Positions 1-6,589 of a DNA stretch of 14,330 nucleotides are shown here, one piece after another. Origin of the DNA: Flavobacteriaceae bacterium. GTDB lineage: Bacteria > Bacteroidota > Bacteroidia > Flavobacteriales > Flavobacteriaceae. The translations under genes were made by a program, and so were the position numbers. Each line of letters opens with the position of its first letter. Positions within the stretch are counted from its first letter, which is position 1. The stretch covers positions 1 through 14,330 of the forward strand of contig NZQO01000161.1 of assembly GCA_002693605.1 (NCBI GenBank), in the 5' to 3' direction. The notes beneath the pieces are model-generated. The model saw only the letters and a list, made by a program, of their open reading frames with translations. It was not told where the DNA came from and did no database searches.

Positions 1-678
1 GCGGCGGCCGCCATTCCGATGGCGGCGATCCTGCTGGCCCGGCTGACCCATGCGCCAGACCTTCAGATTGCGGGCGAAATGTTCGTCAATCCGAACCCGA
101 CGCAGCTGTGGCCGTCGATGCTGGATGATCGCGCTCTTGGTGCCTGCGAAGCGGCCGAGACGTTTCTGGAGCTTTTCGGTCATTCACATCGGGGGTTGGA
201 TTTCTTCTTTCACAACGGATTGCAAATTGATGCGCACGGCAACATCAACCTACACTTCACTGGTGGCACGTTTCATGATCCGAAAATGCGCGGGCCGGGG
301 GCTGCCAATATCTCTTATGCGGGCCAGTCTAAACGTTTCTATATCTGCCCAACGGTTCACACGCGGCGCAATTTTGTTGAACGGGTGGATTTCATCACAT
401 CGCCTGGCTATTTGGATGGCCCCCAAAGCTATGCCGCAGCAGGATTGACGGGCGGGCCGCACCTATGTGTGTCGCCTTTGGCGGTGCTTGATTTCGACCC
501 ATCCACGTTGAGGATGCGGATCCGGTCCGTGCATCCGCACAGTTCCGTCGCAGAGGTCGTGGAAAACACGGGCTTCGACCTTGGGGCGGGGTCCGATACG
601 CCGATCACGATCCCCCCGACCCAGCAGGAATTGTCCCTGTTACGGCAGAGGGTCGATCCAAAGGGTTACCTGCGCTGA
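1..678 (+). CDS. Class I CoA-transferase beta subunit (glutaconate CoA-transferase B / IpdB-like), 5' end outside window
   Basis: The frame is open from base 1, so the true start lies upstream and about 225 codons are visible. The segment around QIDAHGNINLHF, followed by KMRGPGAANI and then TVHTRRNFVERVDFITSPGYL, is the typical core of glutaconate/3-oxoadipate-type CoA-transferase subunit B and of the IpdB family. It ends with the usual IRSVHPHSSVAEVVENTGF stretch. Members pair with an alpha subunit and move CoA between carboxylic acids; IpdAB relatives instead hydrolyse a ring of a steroid-derived CoA ester. The alpha subunit is expected just upstream, outside the window. A Glu in AGEM (bases 76-78) aligns by eye with the catalytic Glu of true CoA-transferases, which would favour transferase over IpdB-type hydrolase activity; this needs an alignment. 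Acyl-CoA genes follow 47 bp downstream on the same strand. The family is secure, the substrate unknown. Confidence 0.82.
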   Translation, partial: AAAAIPMAAILLARLTHAPDLQIAGEMFVNPNPTQLWPSMLDDRALGACEAAETFLELFGHSHRGLDFFFHNGLQIDAHGNINLHFTGGTFHDPKMRGPGAANISYAGQSKRFYICPTVHTRRNFVERVDFITSPGYLDGPQSYAAAGLTGGPHLCVSPLAVLDFDPSTLRMRIRSVHPHSSVAEVVENTGFDLGAGSDTPITIPPTQQELSLLRQRVDPKGYLR

Positions 679-725
679 CACCAGCGTTTGCCACACCTTC
701 CAACACTTCTCACAGGAGCTTGCCC

Positions 726-1538
726 ATGCTGGCCAAGGGGACATTCGACCAGAAACGCATATTCATCACTGGCGCCGGGACAGGGATTGGCCGGGGCTTT
801 GCCTTGCGCGCAGCCGAGCTTGGCGGGATCCCGATCCTTGCCGGTCGCCGCGAGGCCCTGTTGCAGGAAGTGGCGGATGAAATCGCACAGGCAGGCGGCC
901 GCGCCGTTGTATGCCCGCTGGATATTCGCGATGCCGAAATGGTGGCCGAACAGATGGACAAGGTCATCGCCGACGAAGGCGGGATTGATGTGTTGATCAA
1001 CAATGCCGCCGGCAATTTCGTCGCCAGGGCTGAGGAAATCTCTCCCAACGGATGGAACGCCATCGTGAACATCGTGCTGAACGGCACGGCCTATTGTACG
1101 CTCAAAGCGGGCAAACACATGGTCGAGCGGGGCAGCGGCAAGGTCCTGTCGATATCTGCGGCCTATGCATGGTTCGGGGGGCCAGGTTCTGCCCCGTCAG
1201 CTGCGGCCAAGGCGGGGGTAATCGCCTTGTCACAAACCCTTGCGGTGGAATGGGGTGATCGGAACGTGCAGGTGAACTGCCTTTGCCCCGGCTTCATCGA
1301 CACCGAGCAATCGCGCACCGCCCTTTGGCCAACCGAAAAGGGACGGCAACGCATCCTGGACACCATTCCGTCCGGTCGGTTCGAAACGGTCGAAGAGACC
1401 GTGGAAATCGGCCTGTTCCTTTGCAGTCCCATGGCCAACTACATCAGCGGTGAGGTGCTCGTTGCCGATGGGGCGCAATGGTTGAACAAGGGGGTCTTCG
1501 ATCTGCCAGCCCCCGGCAAACGCTATCAGAAAGTCTGA
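726..1538 (+). CDS. SDR oxidoreductase of the 2,4-dienoyl-CoA reductase type
   Basis: A 270-residue classical-length SDR with a Rossmann fold. The NAD(P) motif TGAGTGIG is at 15-22, NNAAG at 92-96 and the PGFIDT segment at 188-193. The usual YxxxK tyrosine is Ser158 (SAPSAAAKAG), with Lys162 kept. This is the pattern of mitochondrial 2,4-dienoyl-CoA reductase, where the active Tyr lies 15 residues before the Lys; here Tyr147 has exactly that spacing. The C-terminal stretches IPSGRFETVEE, FLCSPMANYISGEV and ADGAQWLNKGVF also resemble that enzyme. It probably reduces a dienoyl-CoA with NADPH in the cytoplasm; the cofactor is inferred from the family. ATG 726 is preferred over TTG 720 because AGGAG at 714-718 lies 7 bp before it. 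It sits between CoA-transferase and acyl-CoA dehydrogenase genes in an apparent operon. Confidence 0.86.
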   Translation: MLAKGTFDQKRIFITGAGTGIGRGFALRAAELGGIPILAGRREALLQEVADEIAQAGGRAVVCPLDIRDAEMVAEQMDKVIADEGGIDVLINNAAGNFVARAEEISPNGWNAIVNIVLNGTAYCTLKAGKHMVERGSGKVLSISAAYAWFGGPGSAPSAAAKAGVIALSQTLAVEWGDRNVQVNCLCPGFIDTEQSRTALWPTEKGRQRILDTIPSGRFETVEETVEIGLFLCSPMANYISGEVLVADGAQWLNKGVFDLPAPGKRYQKV

Positions 1539-1571
1539 CAGTCATACAAAGGACTCTACGAGGTTTACCAC

Positions 1572-2747
1572 ATGCTGAATGCAGTAGAAAAATACGGGCT
1601 GCGCCCCGAACAACTTCAGATCTGGGAGTCAGCGCACGATTTTTGCCGCGCAGAGATCGTTCCACGTGCCGCTCAGGTCGACGAAGACGATGAATTCCCC
1701 GAAGACATTTTCGCCGCCCTTGGCCGCGAAGGATATCTGGGCATGGGCATACCAGAAGAATACGGCGGTGCTGCACTTGACCTGACATCGATCTGTACTG
1801 TCATCGAAGAAATCGCATGGGCCAGCGGCGGTATCGCTGCATCCGTTCTGGCGCATATCGGTCTGTCGACCAATGTTTTGATTGACGGCGGCAGCAAAGC
1901 ACAGAAAGAGCGCTACTTGCCCGGTTTGGCCAGTGGCGAAACAATCGGCGCATTTGGCCTAACCGAACCGTCGGGCGGTTCGGATGCCGGGGCTCCAAAA
2001 ACCAAGGCCCATTGGGACGGAGAGCATTGGATTTTGAACGGCAGCAAGATGTTCAACACCAATGGGACCGTGGCAAAGACCTATGTCGCCACAGCGCGGA
2101 CAGAAAACGGAGTCTCCTCCTTCATTCTGGAACGCGGCATGGAGGGTTTCACCAATGGGCAGCCGGACAGGAAAATGGGCTGCAAAGGATCACCGACATG
2201 TACGTTGTACTTTGACAATGTAAAACTGAAACCCGAGGCATTGATTGGCGAAGAAGGAAAAGGGTTCCGGTTCTTCGCCAGTACTCTAGACAAGGGCCGA
2301 TTGACAGTTGCCGCGACCTGTATCGGTCTGGCGCGCGCGGCTTTTGAGGCATCTGTGACATATGCCCAGGAACGATTGCAATTTGGCAAACCGATCGGCG
2401 CTTACCAAGGAATTTCCTTTCAAATTGCCGAGATGGCCGCCGAAATCGAGGCCGCCCGTGCCATGGTCATGAACGCGGCCCGAATGTTCGATATGGGAAA
2501 ATCCGTCAAGATCGAAGCCTCTATGGCCAAGTATTTCGCTGCTGAAATCGGTTTGAAATGCTGTGATCGCGCCGTCGAAATCCACGGTGGCCACGGCTAC
2601 CTTCGGGACTTCCCGGTAGAGCGGTACCTGCGCGACGTCAAAATGTACCAGATCGGTGAAGGCACCAGCCAGATCCAGAGGCTTGTAATCGCGCGCGAGA
2701 TTCTTGGTGGCGACATCGTGAAAATGGGAGGTTGGAATCGTGGATGA
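1572..2747 (+). CDS. Acyl-CoA dehydrogenase, FAD-dependent
   Basis: 391 residues, the normal length for a soluble acyl-CoA dehydrogenase. The N-terminal helical domain covers about 1-125, the flavin-contact motif [12 protein letters not shown] is at 129-140 and the middle beta domain runs to about 235. The C-terminal helical domain carries [15 protein letters not shown] (266-280), the [19 protein letters not shown] segment (337-355) and [12 protein letters not shown] (359-370). Glu363 in that last motif is the expected catalytic base, as in short- and medium-chain enzymes. It would oxidise an acyl-CoA to the 2-enoyl-CoA and pass electrons to ETF. GAGGT at 1560-1564 lies 7 bp before the ATG. 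The gene starts 33 bp after the SDR and overlaps the next gene by 8 bp, so translation is probably coupled. Chain length or ring specificity cannot be inferred. Confidence 0.93.
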   Translation: MLNAVEKYGLRPEQLQIWESAHDFCRAEIVPRAAQVDEDDEFPEDIFAALGREGYLGMGIPEEYGGAALDLTSICTVIEEIAWASGGIAASVLAHIGLSTNVLIDGGSKAQKERYLPGLASGETIGAFGLTEPSGGSDAGAPKTKAHWDGEHWILNGSKMFNTNGTVAKTYVATARTENGVSSFILERGMEGFTNGQPDRKMGCKGSPTCTLYFDNVKLKPEALIGEEGKGFRFFASTLDKGRLTVAATCIGLARAAFEASVTYAQERLQFGKPIGAYQGISFQIAEMAAEIEAARAMVMNAARMFDMGKSVKIEASMAKYFAAEIGLKCCDRAVEIHGGHGYLRDFPVERYLRDVKMYQIGEGTSQIQRLVIAREILGGDIVKMGGWNRG

Positions 2748-3525
2748 CGAGAAGTTTCTTATTTCCTGCGATAATGGAATCGCCACGCTGACATTTAATT
2801 GGCCGAAAGAGGTCAATTCACTGGGTAAGGACTTCACCCGTGGATGTTTGGCAGCGTTGGACGAAATAGATGAAATGCCGGATCTTCGAGTCTTGATCCT
2901 AACGGGATCAGGCTCTGTCTTTTGCGGCGGCGGAAATTTGTTTGAAATTATGGGCCCTGATCCGCAACCCATTGAGCAGGATTTAGCATTGTTGCAAGGG
3001 TATAATAAGGTAGTCGATCGCCTATATCATTTTCGAGTCCCGGTCATTGCAGCTGTGAATGGCCCCGCAATTGGCGGGGGTGTTGGAATTGCAATGGCAT
3101 GTGATTTCGCGATTGCGTCTGACACTGCGCGATATGATCTGTTTTTTGGGTTGCTTGGATTGGCCGCAAGTGATGTCGGCGTTTCTTGGTTACTCACGCA
3201 ACACTTGGGACCGGCCCGCGCCAATTATTACACTTACACCGCCGCATCGATCAAAGCGGACGAGTGCGAAAGATTGGGACTATTTGCCAAAGTGGTCCCC
3301 AAAGAGAACTTAATGAGCCATGTTCGCGGGGCCGCAGAAAGGATCGTGTTGTCCTATTCACCACTTTCCGCATCTGCGACCAAAATCGCTATGCGAAACG
3401 CCGTCAATACCAGCTTGCACGGTGCACTGGCCTATGATCCGTTCATGCAGACAGTGGCTTTTCAATCGCCAGACCATAAAACGCGCATCCACGCGTATCA
3501 AAAGAAGATTAGAAATGGCACATAG
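2740..3525 (+). CDS. Crotonase-family protein (enoyl-CoA hydratase/isomerase superfamily), Asp-type active site
   Basis: 261 residues with a crotonase fold. The first oxyanion-hole segment is around [10 protein letters not shown] (61-70) and the second is [14 protein letters not shown] (109-122). The two catalytic Glu residues of rat enoyl-CoA hydratase are absent: the first position is Gly in GGGVGIAM and the second is Phe in YDLFFGLLG. Instead Asp145 in [12 protein letters not shown] resembles the Asp of dienoyl-CoA isomerases (AADVGTLQ type), so isomerase or specialised hydratase/hydrolase activity is more likely than plain hydration. The start is GTG, supported by GGGAGG at 2726-2731, 8 bp upstream, and the gene overlaps the end of the dehydrogenase gene. 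Its base composition looks more AT-rich than the two genes before it, which may mean a separate origin. It is the last gene of the operon, with a terminator 30 bp downstream. Confidence 0.88.
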   Translation: MDDEKFLISCDNGIATLTFNWPKEVNSLGKDFTRGCLAALDEIDEMPDLRVLILTGSGSVFCGGGNLFEIMGPDPQPIEQDLALLQGYNKVVDRLYHFRVPVIAAVNGPAIGGGVGIAMACDFAIASDTARYDLFFGLLGLAASDVGVSWLLTQHLGPARANYYTYTAASIKADECERLGLFAKVVPKENLMSHVRGAAERIVLSYSPLSASATKIAMRNAVNTSLHGALAYDPFMQTVAFQSPDHKTRIHAYQKKIRNGT

Positions 3526-3554
3526 TTAGCCGATGTTCACAATAAAATGGGTTG

Positions 3555-3585
3555 CTCTGTTCGCTATTGGCGAGCGGAGTTTTTT
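3555..3585 (+). terminator. Rho-independent terminator of the acyl-CoA operon
   Basis: Arms CTCTGTTCGC (3555-3564) and GCGAGCGGAG (3570-3579) pair over ten positions, two of them G-U wobbles, around a 5-nt loop. TTTTTT follows directly at 3580-3585. It begins 30 bp after the crotonase stop codon and ends 7 bp before the IS6 element, so the insertion lies outside the transcription unit. Confidence 0.8.
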
Positions 3586-3602
3586 GCGGTTAGGGTCAGG
3601 AC

Positions 3603-3617
3603 GGCATTGCCAAGTTG
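3603..3617 (+). repeat. Left terminal inverted repeat core of first IS6 element
   Basis: GGCATTGCCAAGTTG is perfectly inverted at 4375-4389. The bases outside it (3593-3602) match the other end only imperfectly. Confidence 0.8.
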
Positions 3618-3650
3618 ATTGGGGCATCTGCTGTGGGTAGAGATTGGGGC

Positions 3651-4331
3651 ATGAAGATACCGTCGTCGATGCCGCGCCTGAAGGGCTTTCGTTTTCCCCG
3701 TGAGATCATCGCCTATGCAGTCTGGGCCTACCACCGCTTTGCACTCAGCACGGCGGACGTCGAGGATCTTTTGGCGGAGCGGGGCGTCATCGTCAGCCGC
3801 GAAGCGATCCGCATTTGGGTTAATCGGTTTGGTACGCATTTTGCCGCCTGCATCCGCAGGGATCGGCCGCGTCCGAACGACAAGCGGCATATGGATGAGG
3901 TCGTGGTCCCGATCAACGGCGTGAAGCACTGGCTGTGGCGGGCCGTCGATGGGAGTGGCGACACGCTGGATATCCTGGTTCAGACGCGCCGCAATGCTAA
4001 AGCCGCCAAACGCTTCCTGCCACGGTTGATCGCTCAATTTGGCCTGCCGAGGGTGGTCATCACCGACAAATTGCGCAGCTATACCAAGCCGATCGAGCGC
4101 TTGGCGCCTGGTGCTGACCATCGGGCCCACAAGGGCCTCAACAACCGGATCGAGAACAGTCACAGGCCGACCCGAAGGCGTGAGAAAATCATGGGACGGT
4201 TCAAATCCCCGAGACAGGCGCAGCGTTTCCTTGCCGCCCATGACCAGATCAACATCGTCTTCAAACCACGCCGCTATCGCCTCACCGCCCCATCCTATCG
4301 CCACGCTCGGGCAGATGCATTCGAGCCATGA
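3651..4331 (+). CDS. IS6-family DDE transposase
   Basis: 226 residues from the ATG at 3651; an upstream TTG at 3615 falls inside the terminal repeat and is not a credible start. An N-terminal helix-turn-helix region (about 10-60, around FPREIIAYAVWAYHRF and SREAIRIWVNRFG) is followed by the catalytic core. Asp82 is in HMDEVVVPI, Asp139 in VVITDKLRSY and Glu168 in LNNRIENSHRPTRRREK, giving a complete DDE triad. The 28-residue gap between the second Asp and the Glu is shorter than the 34 of IS26, but fits a common alphaproteobacterial IS6 subgroup (from memory). No frameshift or internal stop is visible, so the enzyme may be active. It catalyses replicative transposition with cointegrate formation. 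Confidence 0.92.
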   Translation: MKIPSSMPRLKGFRFPREIIAYAVWAYHRFALSTADVEDLLAERGVIVSREAIRIWVNRFGTHFAACIRRDRPRPNDKRHMDEVVVPINGVKHWLWRAVDGSGDTLDILVQTRRNAKAAKRFLPRLIAQFGLPRVVITDKLRSYTKPIERLAPGADHRAHKGLNNRIENSHRPTRRREKIMGRFKSPRQAQRFLAAHDQINIVFKPRRYRLTAPSYRHARADAFEP

Positions 4332-4374
4332 AGCCATGAGCCGGAAACCCTCGGGCAGCTCAGCCTCAAACAGA

Positions 4375-4389
4375 CAACTTGGCAATGCC
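4375..4389 (-). repeat. Right terminal inverted repeat core of first IS6 element
   Basis: CAACTTGGCAATGCC is the exact reverse complement of 3603-3617. It continues outward as CGCACGACTGAACCC to about 4404. Confidence 0.8.
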
Positions 4390-4421
4390 CGCACGACTGA
4401 ACCCGTCCAATGCAGTATGCA

Positions 4422-4988
4422 CTATAACTGTTTACCAAACCTTGGCGGACGCCCCGGCCAATCGAGAAAAAGGCGTACCATCATAAAGGTGGCACCGACA
4501 ATGGCCGCCCAAAACAATACGTCACGCTCCTCAAAATCTGGTCTCGAAACGAACAGCCAAGCGGCGCTGCCTGCCAGTGCGGCACCCACCACAAGGGTCA
4601 GCACCCATCCGAGCAGTTTAGCGATCCACCTCCCCTTGGCCAGCCGGTACCAAAGCTTCAGGTAGCAGTCATATTCGGCCCGAGCCGTCTGATCCCCTTG
4701 GCGCGCCATCGGCAACAGAGCATTAGCTTGGGATGCGGAATACTCGACAAGTTCGCGGCTCACGCGTCGACCGAGATAGACGCAGAGAAATCCCACCGTC
4801 CCGATGATTGCGGGACCGATATCCACGTCGGCCCCTGGGAAACTAATAACTAGGAAGGAAAAACTCGCGATTGTTGACGCAGCGTACATTGCGAACATTG
4901 CGAGCACGAAAACCACGCCCATCCAGAATGTAACGCGGCCATTTCTCGCCCTTCTTCGGATCAGATTGAATGTCACAAACTCAGACAT
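4422..4988 (-). CDS. Unrecognised multi-pass membrane protein
   Basis: 188 residues that I cannot assign to a known family. Hydrophobic segments occur at about 20-50 (VTFWMGVVFVLAMFAMYAAS and beyond), 57-73 (IGPAIIGTVGFLCVYLG), 124-146 (LLGWVLTLVVGAALAGSAAW) and 156-174. The middle loop is charged and Tyr-rich (RAEYDCYLKLWYRLAKGRW). A short inner-membrane protein with about four spans and a basic N-terminus is the safest reading. No clear ribosome binding site precedes the ATG. Only 78 bp separate the start from the IS256 remnant, and the stop lies about 18 bp from the first IS6 element, so native promoter and neighbours may be lost. The frame is intact, and strong hydrophobic periodicity supports a real gene, but expression is uncertain. 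Confidence 0.6.
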   Translation of the reverse strand: MSEFVTFNLIRRRARNGRVTFWMGVVFVLAMFAMYAASTIASFSFLVISFPGADVDIGPAIIGTVGFLCVYLGRRVSRELVEYSASQANALLPMARQGDQTARAEYDCYLKLWYRLAKGRWIAKLLGWVLTLVVGAALAGSAAWLFVSRPDFEERDVLFWAAIVGATFMMVRLFLDWPGRPPRFGKQL

Positions 4989-5066
4989 GATTAGATATCA
5001 TGCGCTATCCGCCCCATACAATCAACAGAATGTTCTTGCCACGATCCGAGCCACGTTGGCTTTGGA

Positions 5067-5358
5067 GGTAGTGTCCCGGGGAGTGGTGTAGGAACTGGCG
5101 TCCACCTGCTTCTTCATAGCTGGTGGTGCTCGTTCACTGAGCGGCGATCATGGCCGTCTCCTCTTCATGTTTGCACAGAGCGGTCAGCTTTTCCACCGGC
5201 ATGTAGCGGCGGGAGACGGCCCACTCATCATTTTGCTCCAGCATGAGCGCCCCGACGAGCCGGATGACGGCCTCGCGGTTGGGGAAGATACCGACGACAT
5301 TGGTGCGCCGCTTGATCTCCTTATTGACGCGTTCCAAGGGATTGGTGCTGTGCAACTT
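5067..5358 (-). mobile_element. IS256-family remnant (3' end)
   Basis: Only the downstream end of an IS256-type element is left. It runs from a terminus beginning GGTAGTGTCCCGGG at about 5067 to base 5358, where the second IS6 element starts. It contains the last 74 or so codons of the transposase. The start and catalytic core are missing and no other part occurs on the far side of the IS6 element, so this is a deletion product and not a simple insertion. Confidence 0.75.
5134..5358 (-). pseudogene. IS256-family transposase, C-terminal fragment
   Basis: The fragment reads [31 protein letters not shown] in pieces, followed by [20 protein letters not shown]. This is the conserved C-terminus of Mutator-type (IS256) transposases. 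It includes the LERxNKEIKRR motif that follows the catalytic Glu region. The frame is open to the junction at 5358, and the codon sometimes read as a start there is the Leu of KLHSTNP, so no genuine start exists. The N-terminal and DDE core parts are lost. Non-functional. Confidence 0.88.
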
Positions 5359-5372
5359 GGATCTGTCGCAAA
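5359..5372 (+). repeat. Left terminal inverted repeat of second IS6 element
   Basis: GGATCTGTCGCAAA matches the inverted right end GGTTCTGGTGCAAA (6162-6175) at 11 of 14 positions. Confidence 0.75.
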
Positions 5373-5438
5373 CTTTTCGGTTCCCTCCGGCTGGCTGATC
5401 TGTCAGCGTTCTCAGATGGTTGGCAGGGGGCTTTCGGC

Positions 5439-6122
5439 GTGATCGACTTCAAGGGCGTACACTATCCGAAATCGGTGATCCTGCATGCAGTGTTTTTCTA
5501 TGTCCGCTACGCCGTCTCCTACCGCGACCTCGAGGAGATCCTCGCAGAGCGCGGCATCGGCGTTGACCACGCCACGCTGAACCGCTGGGTGGTGAAGTTC
5601 GCGCCGCTCATTGCCGATCGGGCCCAGGCGAGGAAGCGGCCGACGGCCAAATCCTGGCGAATGGATGAGACCTACATCAAGGTGAAGGGGCGCTGGACCT
5701 ACCTCTACCGTGCGATTGACCGGAATGGCAAAACGCTTGATTTTCAGCTGTCTGAGCGCCGCAATCTTGCGGCTGCGCGGCGCTTCTTCAAGCGAGCGAT
5801 CGCCACGAACGGCCTGCCGGATCGGGTCGTCATCGACAATAGCGGCGCGAACCTGGCTGGTCTGCAGGCGGTCAACGTGATCCAGAAATTCACCGGCGGC
5901 GGTCGCGCAGTCGAGATCCGGCAGGTCAAATATCTGAACAACGTTCTCGAACAGGATCACCGCTTCATCAAGCTGATCACGCGCCCGATGATAGGCTTCA
6001 AGGCCTTCCATTCGGCCGCTGCGACCATCGCCGGAATCGAGCCCGCTCACATGATCCGCAAGAAGCAGATCCCGACCAACGGTGCATCGGCCTCCCAGAC
6101 TTTTGCTGCGCTCGCGGCATAA
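5439..6122 (+). CDS. IS6-family DDE transposase (second type)
   Basis: 227 residues from a GTG with CAGGGGG about 8 bp upstream. The N-terminal DNA-binding part contains [30 protein letters not shown] and [11 protein letters not shown]. The catalytic core holds Asp76 in [12 protein letters not shown], Asp133 in [10 protein letters not shown] and Glu171 in [14 protein letters not shown], so the DDE triad is complete. The C-terminal part, [20 protein letters not shown], is typical of the family. The gene is uninterrupted and probably functional. It fills most of the element, starting 80 bp inside the left end. Confidence 0.93.
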   Translation: MIDFKGVHYPKSVILHAVFFYVRYAVSYRDLEEILAERGIGVDHATLNRWVVKFAPLIADRAQARKRPTAKSWRMDETYIKVKGRWTYLYRAIDRNGKTLDFQLSERRNLAAARRFFKRAIATNGLPDRVVIDNSGANLAGLQAVNVIQKFTGGGRAVEIRQVKYLNNVLEQDHRFIKLITRPMIGFKAFHSAAATIAGIEPAHMIRKKQIPTNGASASQTFAALAA

Positions 6123-6161
6123 TAGTGTTCAGAGGACGGCCTCGCTCAACCTACTTCAGAC

Positions 6162-6175
6162 TTTGCACCAGAACC
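6162..6175 (-). repeat. Right terminal inverted repeat of second IS6 element
   Basis: Read from the minus strand this is GGTTCTGGTGCAAA, close to the standard IS6 terminus. The IS3 remnant begins at the next base. Confidence 0.75.
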
Positions 6176-6340
6176 CCAGTCTGTCCAGGGCGCGGGTTGC
6201 CCGGGAGCTGAGCGCCCTGATCAGGGTATAGGGCAAGCCCGGCTGCATTGTCAGTGATAACAAGACAGAGTTCACCAGTTGGACGATCCTGAAATGGGCC
6301 GACGAGAACGAGGTCCCATGGCACTATATCGATCCAGCTG
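6176..6340 (+). pseudogene. IS3-family orfB transposase internal fragment
   Basis: In the frame of base 6181 the sequence reads LSRARVARELSALIRV, then a TAG at 6229-6231, then GKPGCIVSDNKTEFTS, ILKWADENEVPWHYIDP. This is the rve-type core of IS3 OrfB: the stop replaces the Tyr of the usual VYGKP, and DNKTEF replaces DNGTEF. Similarity stops near 6340, before the PQQNGFIESFNG part carrying the catalytic Glu. Both ends are missing and a stop is present, so it is dead. Its left edge is the second IS6 element. Confidence 0.82.
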
Positions 6341-6589
6341 CCGCTCGATAGTGAACTTCTGAACCTCTTTCATGGTTGCCCTGCCGTCGTTGGCCGAGCA
6401 GCCCAGCTTCCCGTCAGCCAGACCGTCAAGATCATTCTCGATCATGAATTCCTTGCGATAACCGTCCCCAATCGCGACAACGGCTGCCAGTAATCCGCCA
6501 GTGCATTTCCGCCTCCAAAGCAGTGATCCTTGGAAGCCGAGATTACCTCACCTTCTTGATTTCAACCCGCGGTTTCGAAAGGTCCCCGA
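6341..6589. other. Gene-free stretch between IS3 remnant and TRAP operon
   Basis: No recognised gene. The minus strand has a frame open for more than 60 codons (about 6550 down to 6340) that contains DGYRKEFMIENDLDGLADGK and CSANDGRATMKEVQKFTIE. It has composition like real protein but no convincing start or ribosome site, and I cannot name a family. It may be a decayed gene fragment captured with the IS remnants. A short GGTCC/GGACC hairpin overlaps the end of the TRAP operon but has no proper T tract. Confidence 0.3.

Larger units (their letters stand above)
3593..4404 (+). mobile_element. IS6-family insertion sequence (first copy)
   Basis: An element of about 812 bp, the usual size for IS6 relatives, with one transposase gene filling it. 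The ends share a perfect 15-bp inverted core, GGCATTGCCAAGTTG at 3603-3617 and its complement at 4375-4389. Imperfect outer ends start GGGTCAG on the left and GGGTTCAG on the right (read inward). Boundaries are therefore good to a few bases. The 8 bp outside each end (3585-3592 and 4405-4412) do not match, so there is no target duplication, which suggests rearrangement after insertion. Confidence 0.75.
5359..6175 (+). mobile_element. IS6-family insertion sequence (second, different copy)
   Basis: About 817 bp bounded by GGATCTGTCGCAAA (5359-5372) and, read inward from the right, GGTTCTGGTGCAAAG (6161-6175). Both are variants of the classic IS6 end GGTTCTGTTGCAAA. It encodes one intact transposase. 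It differs clearly from the first IS6 element in ends and protein but lies in the same orientation. The flanking octamers (5351-5358 and 6176-6183) differ, and the element joins two unrelated IS fragments exactly at its ends. Confidence 0.85.

Noticed and set aside
2286..2972. Minus-strand frame of 228 codons over the dehydrogenase/crotonase junction
   Set aside because: Antisense to two well-supported genes and without any motif.
3564..4394. Long minus-strand open frame (276 codons) across the first IS6 element
   Set aside because: It is antisense to a transposase with a full DDE triad and has no recognisable domain; it reflects codon bias.
3593..6175. True compound transposon bounded by the two IS6 elements
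   Set aside because: The elements are different in ends and transposase and there is no outer target duplication (3585-3592 versus 6176-6183).
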